Assembly (NCBI RefSeq): GCF_037120725.1 | Contig: NZ_JBBAXC010000003.1 | Span: 1-64,000 of the forward strand | Direction of reading: 5' to 3' | Length of the DNA: 64,000 nucleotides | Origin: Bacillus spongiae | Lineage (GTDB): Bacteria; Bacillota; Bacilli; Bacillales; Bacillaceae_K | Shown here: positions 52,775 to 61,909 of the stretch, piece after piece | Layout of the letters: each line of letters opens with the position of its first letter | Position numbering within the stretch: position 1 is the first letter of the stretch | Notes under the pieces: generated by a model | Database searches by the model: none | The model's input: only the letters and a program-made list of their open reading frames with translations | Told to the model about the DNA's origin: nothing | Program-made: the position numbers and the translations under genes

Positions 52775-53223
52775 TATTTTATCAGTATCTTGCACTTATA
52801 CATAAAGAAAACAAGCGTATTCATTACCTCTTTTGTGCGTCTCCTTCAGTAAATGAACAGAAAAAATGATTTCTTTCACCTCAATACGCTATCAATGGAA
52901 TTTTGAAGCCTTTATAGTAGACGCTTATTTAGAAGTTGATAATAAGAGGGGGAAACGCGCCATATAACCGAAATTGGCAAATCTTAAATAAGTTTTCAAA
53001 TTTTAGGGGGAGTACGAAAACCGAGAAAGGAAATGGTATGAATTCTTTTTTCGTCCGTTTTCATCTTATTTGCAACGCTCCCTACTAATGATTGATAACT
53101 TAAGAGGAAATCGATTTTGTATGACCTTGGTCAAATTAAGTAATCGTGAATTTTGAAGGACGTTTGAACATAGTGTGCTGTAGACTAGAATATATTATTT
53201 TTTAATAGAAGGGTTGTTTTCAA
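52775..53223. other. Intergenic stretch between trmL and an SDR gene
   Basis: I see no gene here. Short frames lack ribosome sites. The final bases hold AGAAGGG, ten bases before the GTG of the next gene. Confidence 0.5.
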
Positions 53224-54066
53224 GTGCATACAAAAACAGCGATTGTTACGGGGGCATCAAGTGGATTTGGATATGTAATGGTTTTTGAGCTAGCAAAGGC
53301 TGGTTTTCATGTGGTGGCAACTATGAGGGACCTTAAAAAATCTAAACGTCTATTGGATGAGTTAAAGAGTAGCGGTTTACAAGACCGGGTAGAGATTGAA
53401 TATGTAGATGTAACGAAACAAGAATCAATTCATCAGTTAGCTGAAAAGTGCTCAACTTATAACAGTGTAGATTTACTTGTCAATAATGCAGGCTTTGCAG
53501 TTAGTGGCTTCGCTGAGGAGGTAGAAATTGATCGTTACCGCCAGCAATTTGAAACGAATGTATTTGGTTTAATGGCGATGACGCAGGCTATTCTCCCTAT
53601 TATGAGGAAGCAGGGAAGCGGTCGAATTATTAACATGAGTAGTATTTCTGGTTTGGTTGGATTTCCAGCTATATCCGCTTATGTATCTTCAAAGCATGCA
53701 GTTGAAGGGTACAGTGAGTCGTTACGTTTAGAATGTAAGCCATTCGGTATTGAGGTCGTTTTAATTGAACCCGGTTCATATGCAACGAATGTGTGGAAAG
53801 TAGGGAAGGCCAATACAGCAGGAGTGGGGAATAATGCTTCTCCTTATGCCAACCATTTAATAAAAATCGAAGAAAGGCTAGCAAGGGAAGAAAAAAAACT
53901 TGGGAATCCGTTAGATGTTGCAAGGTTAGTTGTGTCGATTGCAAACAAAAACAATCCAAAGCTTCGATATAGTATTGGTAAAGGTGTAAAACTGACTGTA
54001 TTTATGAAGTATTTACTCCCATGGAATCTATGGGAGAAAATCATTTTACGATTATTATATAAGTAG
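53224..54066 (+). CDS. SDR-family oxidoreductase 2
   Basis: The 280-residue protein has the classical short-chain dehydrogenase layout: TGASSGFGYVMVFELAKAGF (about 9-28), NNAGFAVSG (about 90-98), the catalytic Ser in NMSSISGLVGFPAI and YVSSKHAVEGYSESLR with Tyr and Lys. The length and the C-terminal hydrophobic tail resemble the retinol-dehydrogenase-like group. The substrate is unknown. The GTG has AGAAGGG ten bases upstream. Monocistronic. Confidence 0.85.
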   Translation: MHTKTAIVTGASSGFGYVMVFELAKAGFHVVATMRDLKKSKRLLDELKSSGLQDRVEIEYVDVTKQESIHQLAEKCSTYNSVDLLVNNAGFAVSGFAEEVEIDRYRQQFETNVFGLMAMTQAILPIMRKQGSGRIINMSSISGLVGFPAISAYVSSKHAVEGYSESLRLECKPFGIEVVLIEPGSYATNVWKVGKANTAGVGNNASPYANHLIKIEERLAREEKKLGNPLDVARLVVSIANKNNPKLRYSIGKGVKLTVFMKYLLPWNLWEKIILRLLYK

Positions 54067-54261
54067 AGTAGTAGAAAAGCGGTGATATATAGTTAATCGG
54101 GGATAAAGCTTCGAGATGTGGAATTGCTTATCATCATTAGAAATTGAATAGGATAATTCTTTGCTCAATTAAGAGGGGTTATTTGATTATAGAGGCTGAA
54201 ACCTTTTGTGCATCTGTCTTTTTTAGGACCATCTTATCGCTATTAATTGGGAGGGCATTTT

Positions 54262-55035
54262 ATGAACGAATTAAAAGAAAAAATTGCCATTATTACAGGA
54301 GTGAGCCGTCTTAAAGGGATTGGAGCAGCGATTTGCAATGAGTTAGCTGAAGCTGGATATCATGTATTTTTCACCTATTGGACTGAGTATGATAAAAAAA
54401 TGCCTTGGAGTATTCAGCTAGATGAGCCAATAAAATTAAAAGAAGAATTAGAAAGAAAAGGTGTTAAAGTATCGTGTATGGAGTTAGATTTAACCCATAT
54501 TGAAGCACCTGAACAGCTTTTAAATAGAGTTATTGACCAACTTGGTTATCCTGATATTTTAATTAATAACGCGGCTTACTCAACTAACAATGATTTTTCT
54601 AATTTAACTGCTGAAGAATTAGATAAACATTACATGGTAAATGTTCGTGCAACAACCTTATTAAGTAGTCAATTTGCTCAAAGGTTTGAAAAGCAATCTG
54701 GTGGAAGGATCGTCAATATAACTTCTGGTCAATTTCAAGGACCTATGCCTGGCGAATTAGCCTATGCAACAACAAAAGGGGCAGTTGATGCATTGACTAT
54801 TACTCTATCAGCTGAACTTGCTCCTTTAGGAATTACAGTTAATGCAATAAACCCAGGTCCAACTGATACAGGATGGATGACAGAGTGCATCAAAGAAGAA
54901 TTAAAACCTATGTTTCCATTTGGTAGAATAGGTGAACCAAAGGACGTTGCAAAATCCATAAAATTTCTAGTGAGTGATGAAGCAGATTGGATTACAGGTC
55001 AGATTATTCATTCAGAGGGTGGATTTAAAAGATAA
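54262..55035 (+). CDS. SDR-family oxidoreductase 3
   Basis: This protein of about 257 residues starts with KIAIITGVSRLKGIGAAICN, a variant cofactor loop with an insertion (Arg-Leu-Lys) that occurs in a group near 3-oxoacyl-ACP reductases. Then come NNAAYSTNNDF (about 98-108), the catalytic Ser in NITSGQFQGPMPGELAYATTK and the closing DEADWITGQIIHSEGGFKR, typical for FabG-like enzymes. The substrate is unknown. GGGAGGG before ATG 54262 fixes the start. Confidence 0.85.
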   Translation: MNELKEKIAIITGVSRLKGIGAAICNELAEAGYHVFFTYWTEYDKKMPWSIQLDEPIKLKEELERKGVKVSCMELDLTHIEAPEQLLNRVIDQLGYPDILINNAAYSTNNDFSNLTAEELDKHYMVNVRATTLLSSQFAQRFEKQSGGRIVNITSGQFQGPMPGELAYATTKGAVDALTITLSAELAPLGITVNAINPGPTDTGWMTECIKEELKPMFPFGRIGEPKDVAKSIKFLVSDEADWITGQIIHSEGGFKR

Positions 55036-55131
55036 AGCCAACTGCTCTATAGTCTTATGGTTAACGCTAAAAGACTTGAAGGTAGAATAAAATGGTTAAA
55101 CGGAAAAGCAGCGATTTTGATTAACGTTTTG

Positions 55132-55184
55132 CTGAATCTAACTCATACTAATTTTTTCTAAATTAGTATGAGTTAGATGTTTTT
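55132..55184 (+). terminator. Intrinsic terminator after SDR gene 3
   Basis: ATCTAACTCATACTAATTT and AAATTAGTATGAGTTAGAT form a nineteen-pair stem around TTTTCT, followed by GTTTTTC. One of the strongest hairpins in the window. Confidence 0.88.
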
Positions 55185-55241
55185 CATTCATTTTGAAGCT
55201 TCTTTTAAAGAGTAATAGACTTTATTCATCAGGCCGCAATA

Positions 55242-55937
55242 TTAAGAAATAAACTTTCCTCCATGGTAACAGTAGTAAACAGACGCCTGTAGTTTTTTTA
55301 ATTTATCCAAAGAGTTTGTTGCATCATCCATATTTAAGCAAAACTGTGGATTTGCGACGATTAATGTATCCTGATGATTTACAGCAGCATCGCCGGTGAT
55401 TACACAATTTATATTTGGAAAAAATAATGAAATATGTCCTGAAGTATGTCCAGGTGTAGATATAATTTGACATTGATTATCCATAATCATGTCGTGGTCC
55501 TTCACGGTTTTATTAACAGGTAAATGCTTTATATTCTTTAATTGTTTAATAAACTGTTTCCCAAATTCTCTTTCTGATTCAGGCATGGTTTGAATCAGCT
55601 GTTCTGCTTGAATGAGCCTTTCTGATTTAACCTTCCCACTTATAAACTTTGCTTCAACCTCACTACTGATAATGTTCACCGAAGGATAGTTCATTTTAAA
55701 ATCAAATAATGAACCAATATGGTCATCATCATAATGGGTAATAATAATATTGTTTAAATTTTTTACATCATGTCCAAGACGAATAATCTCTTGTTCAATT
55801 AGTGGCAAAAATCCCGCATATCCCGTATCAACAAGAGTCAATTCCTTATCTTGAATAATGAGTGTTGGGTGGATATAATCGATTTTTCCATTAAATTCAA
55901 CTGGTATTGTAAGTTCTTTAATTTCTAATTCCTTCAC
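55242..55937 (-). CDS. Metallo-beta-lactamase-fold hydrolase
   Basis: The 231-residue protein has the MBL fold: TLVDTGYAGFLPLIEQEI (about 34-51), the metal site IITHYDDDHIGS (about 64-75), STPGHTSGHISLFFPN (about 158-173) and ITGDAAVNHQ (about 176-185). The usual HxHxDH motif appears as HYDDDH, with Asp in place of the second His, a variant seen in part of the family. It probably hydrolyses an ester, thioester or lactone. GGGGGAAAATAAAG before the ATG is the ribosome site. Confidence 0.85.
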   Translation of the reverse strand: MKELEIKELTIPVEFNGKIDYIHPTLIIQDKELTLVDTGYAGFLPLIEQEIIRLGHDVKNLNNIIITHYDDDHIGSLFDFKMNYPSVNIISSEVEAKFISGKVKSERLIQAEQLIQTMPESEREFGKQFIKQLKNIKHLPVNKTVKDHDMIMDNQCQIISTPGHTSGHISLFFPNINCVITGDAAVNHQDTLIVANPQFCLNMDDATNSLDKLKKLQASVYYCYHGGKFIS

Positions 55938-56136
55938 TTTATTTTCCCCCTTTTCCTGAATATTAGAGAAATCTTATCTTAATAATGCACTGACGTAAAT
56001 GAAAAGAACATCTACATTTGTTCATAAAATACAACTTGTTACACACTATTTATTAAGACCCGCACTTGCTTATTTAAGTTAAGTCTACAACCTGTCCTAT
56101 TTCATGATAATAGATCTTTAAAAGGGACTACTTATT

Positions 56137-56355
56137 CTATAATTCTTGTTGTTCTTTAAACAAGAAAAACTCCCTTATTAGCGCACCTATACATATAGAA
56201 GAAATTATAACTGAAAAAAGCATTACACTTCGAACGAAAAAGTATGGTGAAAATAATACTTGAAAGCTTCCTATGATACTATATATTCCGAATATAATAC
56301 TCCGAAATATAAGTTGCGGGTTTGTCATTTTCCTTCTTTGCTTTTCCATTTCCAT
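56137..56355 (-). CDS. Small membrane protein of unknown function (72 aa)
   Basis: GGAAGGGG lies seven bases before ATG 56355. The 72 residues include a charged head (MEMEKQRRKMTN), two hydrophobic helices (LIFRSIIFGIYSIIGSFQVL and FVRSVMLFSVIISSICIGAL) and a charged tail (REFFLFKEQQEL). No family is recognised. It lies below the MFS gene on the same strand and might be transcribed with it. Confidence 0.55.
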   Translation of the reverse strand: MEMEKQRRKMTNPQLIFRSIIFGIYSIIGSFQVLFSPYFFVRSVMLFSVIISSICIGALIREFFLFKEQQEL

Positions 56356-56442
56356 TTGTTTTCCCCTTCCTTTCTGTTCGATAACTCTTTTTGCTCTTCA
56401 ATTCATGCTCTATGACCCCATAAATAAGTATAATTGCTGTTC

Positions 56443-57708
56443 CTATTGTATATTCGAATAAGATGTCGTAGTTTGTTTAAAAGGCTTTTGATCGTAATAA
56501 ACAATAACGGGAAGGAAGAAGGCAATACCTGCTGCAACCACTTGAATTGGTCCACCGATTAAGTAAATTTGGTGAACACCTATTACATCAATTAGCCAGC
56601 CGCTAAGAGCCTGTGCAAGTGGCGTTATACCTTGCGCAACGACTAAAATTACGCTATACACTCTCCCTATTAAATGCTGGGGGATGATGCTCTGTGATAT
56701 ACTTTGCTCTAAAATGCCGAGGGTTGCTCCTGCTCCACCTATTAGCCCAATTAGGAGAGCTACTTGCCAATGGTTTTGAGTATATCCGATGAATAGAATA
56801 AACATTCCTTGAGCAAATAGTACGGCCATCATGAGTCGAGGGTGCGGTTTCTTTATTACGATAACAACTGCTAGCAGAACAGACATGATCATTCCACCAA
56901 TTCCTAGACTAGCAGACATATGCCCTAACCCTTCTGCACCAACCTTATATTCTTTAGCTAAGAATGGTAAACCAACTGTAATTGTGCTCATTGCAGCATT
57001 ACCAAACAACGCAGTGATAATAATGACAAGCAATAATCGGTTACTTAACACAAACTTCGCTCCTACTAGTAGCTCAGTCATAATATTCTTTTGCTTTTCT
57101 TGCTTAACCAAAGATTTCTTTGGTTTAAGTCTTAAGAAGAATAATGTTAGAGCAGATAGTAAGAAGAATAACCCCGTTACACCAAAGCCAAAAGTAAAGC
57201 TTATTAGCCCAATTATTCCCGCACCTAGTAGAGGTCCCAAAATAGCGGAAGCTTGCCACGTGGCTGTGAGGACACTATTTGACTGGGTATAGTGATGTTC
57301 ATCCACTATTCTTTGCCTCATTGCCGTAATGGATGGCCAGTAAAAGGCGTCGACAATCCCAAAAGCTACCCCTAAACTAAAGAGAATAGGTACATGTAGG
57401 TTGTTAATAATGGATAAAAACACAAAAATAAATAATATCACTGCTCTTAATAAATCAGACCAAAACATCACAGCTCTCGGGGAAACTCGATCGACAACAA
57501 TTCCGCCGATTATCATGAATATTACCCTTGGGACACCAACAAATAATAGAAAAGTACCCATTGTTACTCCAGAACCAGTTTTCTGCACAATAAACCATGA
57601 TGTGATTAAGATAAATATGGCATCCCCTAAAGCAGAAAATAGGTACCCAAGCCAATATAGGACAAAGTTCTTTTGTTTAAATAACTTCCAACGATTCAAT
57701 AGATTCAC
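56443..57708 (-). CDS. MFS transporter (macrolide-efflux-like)
   Basis: The 421-residue protein has twelve helices. It opens with FKQKNFVLYWLGYLFSALGD (about 11-30) and has GIVVDRVSPRAVMFWSDLLR, the A-motif of drug exporters in the MefA/EntS-like group, with DAFYWPSITAMRQRIV further on. Export of a drug or siderophore is likely. GTG 57708 has GGAG six bases upstream; TTG 57699 is an alternative start with GAGGTG before it. Confidence 0.88.
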   Translation of the reverse strand: MNLLNRWKLFKQKNFVLYWLGYLFSALGDAIFILITSWFIVQKTGSGVTMGTFLLFVGVPRVIFMIIGGIVVDRVSPRAVMFWSDLLRAVILFIFVFLSIINNLHVPILFSLGVAFGIVDAFYWPSITAMRQRIVDEHHYTQSNSVLTATWQASAILGPLLGAGIIGLISFTFGFGVTGLFFLLSALTLFFLRLKPKKSLVKQEKQKNIMTELLVGAKFVLSNRLLLVIIITALFGNAAMSTITVGLPFLAKEYKVGAEGLGHMSASLGIGGMIMSVLLAVVIVIKKPHPRLMMAVLFAQGMFILFIGYTQNHWQVALLIGLIGGAGATLGILEQSISQSIIPQHLIGRVYSVILVVAQGITPLAQALSGWLIDVIGVHQIYLIGGPIQVVAAGIAFFLPVIVYYDQKPFKQTTTSYSNIQ

Positions 57709-58191
57709 CTCGTACTCCGTTAGGTCACTATACTACAGTCCATGTTAAAGCTATAAGAATGATTAAAAAAATGATATTCAAAAATACAAGATATTCACTA
57801 AACGAATTGAAATTCCTTTTTCTTGAGAAGAGGAAGAAGCAAATTATTTGGAATATGCTCTCGACAAGCTAGATTCTTTTCATTTAGGTGAATACTTCTC
57901 GATAATGAATGAATTCCCTATCATTTTGGTAAAATTTATTGTTAACTCCATTTTATACTAAATGAATAAAGATGACCTGTATGAAATCAATCTAAAAAAT
58001 AAAGATGATAAAGAGTTTGTAATTCTTAAGATAATCAAATCCGATGCGAATTTATATAAATTTATGAATAACATTAAATAAAAAAGTCCAATTTCAATTC
58101 TGAGAAATTGGACTTTACTAATGTCATCAATACTAAATGTATGCCCTGAATGTAAAGACAGATGGTATAGGTAGCGCTTTGTAAAAGGTGT
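57709..58191. other. Intergenic stretch with a tiny frame and a terminator
   Basis: A 39-codon frame at 57962-58081 (MNKDDLYEINLKNKDDKEFV and on) has no ribosome site but ends in a good hairpin (AAGTCCAATTTC ... GAAATTGGACTT, 58085-58117). It may be the tail of a lost gene. No other coding sign is visible. Bases next to 57708 hold the MFS promoter. Confidence 0.45.
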
Positions 58192-59133
58192 CTAATTATT
58201 TTGTCTTTTCACTAAATTATTGATCGAATTTTGGTTTACAAAGGGCATAATTGGCAATATTTCAGATATTCCTTTTTTAGAAATGGCATCTAAGGCGAGT
58301 TCATTTATTAGTGATTTATCGATAAAGGGACAAATAGATATTATGGAGGCTATTCCATTCTCATTGTAACTTTTTTTGGTAAACTCAATTAAACTTTCTT
58401 TACTGATAAAAGGAGCAAGCGGTGCTAAAACTTCGATTCCATTCCTCTCAAACTCTTTGAGTGCACACTCATCGATTACTTCTTTACTGATAAAAGGAGC
58501 AAGAGGTGCTAAAGCTTCGATTCCATTTCTCTCAAATTCTTTCAATGCACACTCATCGGTCACTTCTTTACTTATATAAGGAACGAGCGGTGCTAAAGTT
58601 TTGATTCCATTCCTCTCAAATTCTCTCAGTACACACTCATCGATTACTTCTTTACTTATATAAGGAGCAAGAGGTGCTAAAGTTTCGATTCCATTCCTCT
58701 CAAACTCTTCCTTAGCATACTCATCAATTACACACTCGCTTAAAAAAGGAGTGAGAGAAGCAATATCATTTAATGTTAGTTCATCTTTAAGCTTATAAAA
58801 AAATGTGTCAGCTTTATCAAATTGGATTAATGGTGCAATATTTATAAATTCTTCTACAGATACTTCATTTTGTTCTAAAGAAATATCTCTGTCATCAATT
58901 ATATTTTTCAATAGCTTTGTTCCCTTCTCATAACCGAGAATTTCATCAATGCTAACGTCAAATATTTGAGAAAGTTCCGGTAGTTTAGATATATCAGGCA
59001 TCGTTTCGCCGCGCTCCCAGTTACTAATTGCTTGAGCACTAACCCCTAGTTTATCTGCCAGTTGTAGTTGAGTAATTTCATTGCCCTTTCTTAAATGTGC
59101 AAGCTGTCTTCCAATTTTTTTAATATCAAACAT
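58192..59133 (-). CDS. XRE-family regulator with tandem 28-residue repeats
   Basis: The 313-residue protein begins with an XRE helix-turn-helix (IGRQLAHLRKGNEITQLQLA, then DKLGVSAQAISNWERGETMP, about 7-46) that binds DNA. The rest is helical. At about residues 143-254 come four near-identical 28-residue repeats, EFERNGIETLAPLAPYISKE followed by VIDECVLR in the first. More divergent units lie before and after. Such HEAT-like solenoids probably bind a protein or peptide signal. The repeats are alike at DNA level too (84-base period), so they are recent duplications. No target is known. Confidence 0.85.
   Translation of the reverse strand: MFDIKKIGRQLAHLRKGNEITQLQLADKLGVSAQAISNWERGETMPDISKLPELSQIFDVSIDEILGYEKGTKLLKNIIDDRDISLEQNEVSVEEFINIAPLIQFDKADTFFYKLKDELTLNDIASLTPFLSECVIDEYAKEEFERNGIETLAPLAPYISKEVIDECVLREFERNGIKTLAPLVPYISKEVTDECALKEFERNGIEALAPLAPFISKEVIDECALKEFERNGIEVLAPLAPFISKESLIEFTKKSYNENGIASIISICPFIDKSLINELALDAISKKGISEILPIMPFVNQNSINNLVKRQNN
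58372..58707. repeat. Four tandem 84-base repeats inside the XRE regulator gene
   Basis: The blocks beginning at the CTCAAATTC/CTCAAACTC ... ATTCCATTCCTCTC segments recur every 84 bases with few differences, matching the four 28-residue protein repeats. Copy number may vary between strains by slippage or recombination. Confidence 0.75.
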
Positions 59134-59746
59134 TCATATCAACCTCCCATTAATTTGTAATGTTATTTTAGCTCCATAAATGTGGCTGTGTCTATCAAGT
59201 TATACTTGAGTTATAAGGCAACTAACACTTCACATCATAAAAGAATACAGACGTCATATTTGAGAAAAAGACTCTTAACGGAACTTTAGTGAATGAAAAC
59301 AATATGGGGAAAACTCATTACTAACCTCTCACTAAATTATTACTTTACCAATAAGGAACAATTCAAGTATTAGTTGATATGCAGGAGTACTGTTTAGTTG
59401 TTACATCAAATTGACCAATTTGAAACAAGCTAATATAGGAGCAGAAGTGTATTATTTGTAAAATATCTTGCTTTGAATAGGAAATAAAATCACAACGTTT
59501 TTCCATTTATGTTTTGTAAAGGGGGGTTCAGTGAAAGAAAATATTTAAAGAACGGTTAATTGACAATAGGGTTATTCAAGGAATAGGTGATATGTTGAAA
59601 CGTTATACTGTTTTATATGTTAAAAAAGTGCAGATATAAGAAGGAAGGTATTTACATTACGGACAGGTAGTGAACCATAAAAGTATAGATGATTCTATAT
59701 TGAAAAGTAATAGGTAGTATGTTAAAGTTTATAAAATTAACAATTA
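59134..59746. other. Intergenic stretch before the T-box
   Basis: I see no gene in about 600 bases. The part next to 59134 holds the promoter for the regulator. Short frames (for example MLKRYTVLYVKKVQI from 59592) are brief and without family likeness. The right end leads into the T-box promoter. Confidence 0.45.
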
Positions 59747-59752
59747 TATAAT
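59747..59752 (+). promoter_or_regulatory. -10 element of the T-box transcript
   Basis: TATAAT is a perfect -10 hexamer about ten bases before the Stem I start. The best -35 is TTAAAG at 59722-59727 with a 19-base spacer, so the promoter is plausible but not strong. Confidence 0.45.
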
Positions 59753-59754
59753 AA

Positions 59755-59972
59755 CTCAATGAAGTAGAGAGTAGTTTTATGGACTGATTTAGCGAATTAG
59801 GGAAGGTTGGAGCCTAATGCAGTACATTTAATGAATCGCACTACCGAGAGGCTTTTCTGAAACTAGTAGGAAAAGACGGGGTTAGTCTCGTTATATAGAT
59901 AAGTGGTAATTTAACAATTAGAGTGGTACCGCGGGATAACTCTCGTCTCTTAGGGATGAGAGTTTTTTATTA
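59755..59972 (+). ncRNA. T-box riboswitch (tRNA-sensing leader)
   Basis: The T-box sequence AGAGTGGTACCGCGG lies at 59920-59934, where the loop pairs with the free NCCA end of uncharged tRNA. The terminator AACTCTC...GAGAGTT plus TTTTTT follows at 59938-59967. Stem I parts are visible: ATGA (K-turn, 59759-59762), AGTA, AGCGA, the distal GGGAAGGTTGGAGCC and the specifier-loop strand GAATCGCA (59833-59840). By alignment with known T-boxes, the specifier is most likely CGC (Arg) at 59837-59839, with CAC (His) less likely. It stands 20 bases before a 2H-phosphoesterase gene and an S66 peptidase gene, with no synthetase or amino acid gene following. Confidence 0.92.
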
Positions 59973-59990
59973 TTTTTAGAGGTGATTCTT

Positions 59991-60503
59991 ATGATTAAGA
60001 GATCTATATGTATCTTTCCAAGTCTAGAAAACGGAAATGAGATTAATAAACTACGAAGAAAATATGATCCACTACATGACCTGATTCCACCACATATCAC
60101 ATTAGTTTTTCCTTTCATTAGCAATTTGAGTTCTAATCAGATGAATGATCATATAACAGAGGTTTTAAAAAAGGAGAAGTCATTTGATATTTACTTACAG
60201 GGAATAACGGGAGCAGATGAAACTTATCTGTTTCTTAATGTAAAAGTGGGAAATGACACAATTATTAGATTGCACGATAAACTGTACTCTGGAATACTAC
60301 AGGAATTTTTATATAAAAGAGTTACTTATATTCCTCATATAACTGTTGGTAGATTCAATAATAAAACAGACTTTGAGAAGGGGATAATAGATACAGTGAG
60401 TTTTGAAACTAGCTTCAAAACAAATGTAAAAGAAATAGTTGTTGAAACGATAGATAAGGAAGAGAGGTCAACGGTTGAATCTATATTTAAGTTAAATGAT
60501 TAA
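59991..60503 (+). CDS. 2'-5' RNA ligase / 2H phosphoesterase family protein
   Basis: The protein of about 170 residues has the two HxT motifs of the 2H phosphoesterase superfamily, PPHITLVFPF (about 34-43) and PHITVGRF (about 117-124). They frame the active site for 2',3'-cyclic or 2'-5' phosphodiester chemistry on RNA. It follows the T-box directly, so its expression should rise when a specific tRNA is uncharged. AGAGGTGAT precedes ATG 59991; the GTG at 59982 overlaps that site. It is 18 bases before the peptidase gene. The substrate is unknown; a tRNA-related role is tempting but only inferred. Confidence 0.85.
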   Translation: MIKRSICIFPSLENGNEINKLRRKYDPLHDLIPPHITLVFPFISNLSSNQMNDHITEVLKKEKSFDIYLQGITGADETYLFLNVKVGNDTIIRLHDKLYSGILQEFLYKRVTYIPHITVGRFNNKTDFEKGIIDTVSFETSFKTNVKEIVVETIDKEERSTVESIFKLND

Positions 60504-60521
60504 TAGAGGGAGTGAATGGTT

Positions 60522-61544
60522 ATGACTGTTTATCCATTGCCTTTACAACAAGGTGACTTAATCGGAGTTACATCACCATCGTCTGGTGTTACATCTGAAT
60601 ATGAATGGCAACTACAAAATGCTGTCTCGCAATTAAGCGAATTGGGGTATGAAGTAACATTTACCAAATCAGTACGTGGAAATAATAAGCTAAGAAGCAC
60701 AACAGCAAGAGAGAGAGCGATAGAGTTTACTCAGTTATATAATAATAGTCAAGTAAAGGCGATTATACCAAGTGGCGGAGGGGAATTCCTTATGGAAATA
60801 CTCCCCTATCTTAACTTCAAAGAACTAATCGAGCCGAAATGGATACTAGGATACTCAGATATCAGTACCTTATTGTTACCATTTACATTAAATACAGGCT
60901 TTGCTTCTGTAAGTGGTCCTGTTTTTATGGACTTTGGTTATACTCCAGTAGACCGTTCATTAATGAATGCCTTGAAAGTGCTAAATTTAAAAAAAGATGA
61001 ACACTTTTCACAGAAAAGTTATTCTCTATTCCAAAACAATAGGATTAACTTCAACAATACAGATATACCAATGTTAAATTTGACTGAAAGTGTACTATGG
61101 AAGTCATTAGAAAAAAAGGAGTATCTAACATTCGAAGGAAGAATTATTGGTGGATGTATGGATACTGTTTGTAAATTAATTGGTACTCCTTTTCTTCCTA
61201 TAAGAGACTTCATAGAAAAATATAAGCAGGAAGGTATTATTTGGTATTTTGATAGTTGTGACATGAATGCAGCAGATATTTATAGGACTCTTTGGCAAAT
61301 GAAATACAATGGTTGGTTTCAATTTTGTCAGGGGATTCTAATAGGCAGACCAGAAGGATATAGTGATGTCTTTGACTTTACTTTTTTTGATGCTTTAAGC
61401 GATGCTCTTTCAAGCCTGGATGTACCTGTAATTTATGATGTTGACATTGGTCACAAGCCACCGCAGATGTCTATAATAAATGGTTGTTATACAAAGGTAG
61501 AATTTGTTAAGGGAGAAGGGCTTATTAAACAGTTTTTAATTTAA
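60522..61544 (+). CDS. S66-family peptidase (LD-carboxypeptidase / MccF-like)
   Basis: The protein of about 340 residues starts with GDLIGVTSPSSGVTSEYEWQ, the opening of S66 peptidases. The Ser nucleophile lies in PKWILGYSDISTLLLPF (about 105-121), the acidic residue in IIWYFDSCDMNAADIYRTLW (about 243-262) and the His in IYDVDIGHKPPQM (about 304-316). The 340-residue length and the insert before the second half favour the MccF group, which cleaves microcin C7 and other toxic aminoacyl-nucleotides, over LdcA, which trims wall peptides. Control by a T-box supports an aminoacyl-adenylate role. Two ATGs fit; 60522 has better spacing to GAGGGAG. Confidence 0.85.
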   Translation: MTVYPLPLQQGDLIGVTSPSSGVTSEYEWQLQNAVSQLSELGYEVTFTKSVRGNNKLRSTTARERAIEFTQLYNNSQVKAIIPSGGGEFLMEILPYLNFKELIEPKWILGYSDISTLLLPFTLNTGFASVSGPVFMDFGYTPVDRSLMNALKVLNLKKDEHFSQKSYSLFQNNRINFNNTDIPMLNLTESVLWKSLEKKEYLTFEGRIIGGCMDTVCKLIGTPFLPIRDFIEKYKQEGIIWYFDSCDMNAADIYRTLWQMKYNGWFQFCQGILIGRPEGYSDVFDFTFFDALSDALSSLDVPVIYDVDIGHKPPQMSIINGCYTKVEFVKGEGLIKQFLI

Positions 61545-61909
61545 GTCATATCTATTTTAGAAAATTTATCATTGACGAAAATTAATTAATTTCACCACGT
61601 TTTTCTCTATTTATAGGCAATTTCATGGAGTAACTTCATGGAGTAACTTCATTTTGATTCATGGAAAGGTTCAAACCAACAATTTATTGTTAGGACAACC
61701 TTTATGATTACAATAACACTAGTATCATAGAAATCGATAAAATACCATTAGAAGTTCACTTTGTTCTTTTCAAAACGTAATTAATGCACTGCGTTAATTA
61801 CTTGTGTGCAGTTCTATTTAGATTAATAGAAGGAAAAAATAAACGTAAAGTTGAGAAAAAGAAATATAAAAGGCGGAACCTCAACGAGGAAGGTTCCGTC
61901 TCTTCAGGA
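61545..61909. other. Intergenic stretch with a terminator for the minus-strand zinc-ribbon gene
   Basis: No gene is seen. A short direct repeat, TCATGGAGTAACT twice at 61624-61650, occurs near the left side. A hairpin GGCGGAACCT ... AGGTTCCGTC at about 61871-61899 should end the minus-strand gene beginning at 62161. Confidence 0.5.
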
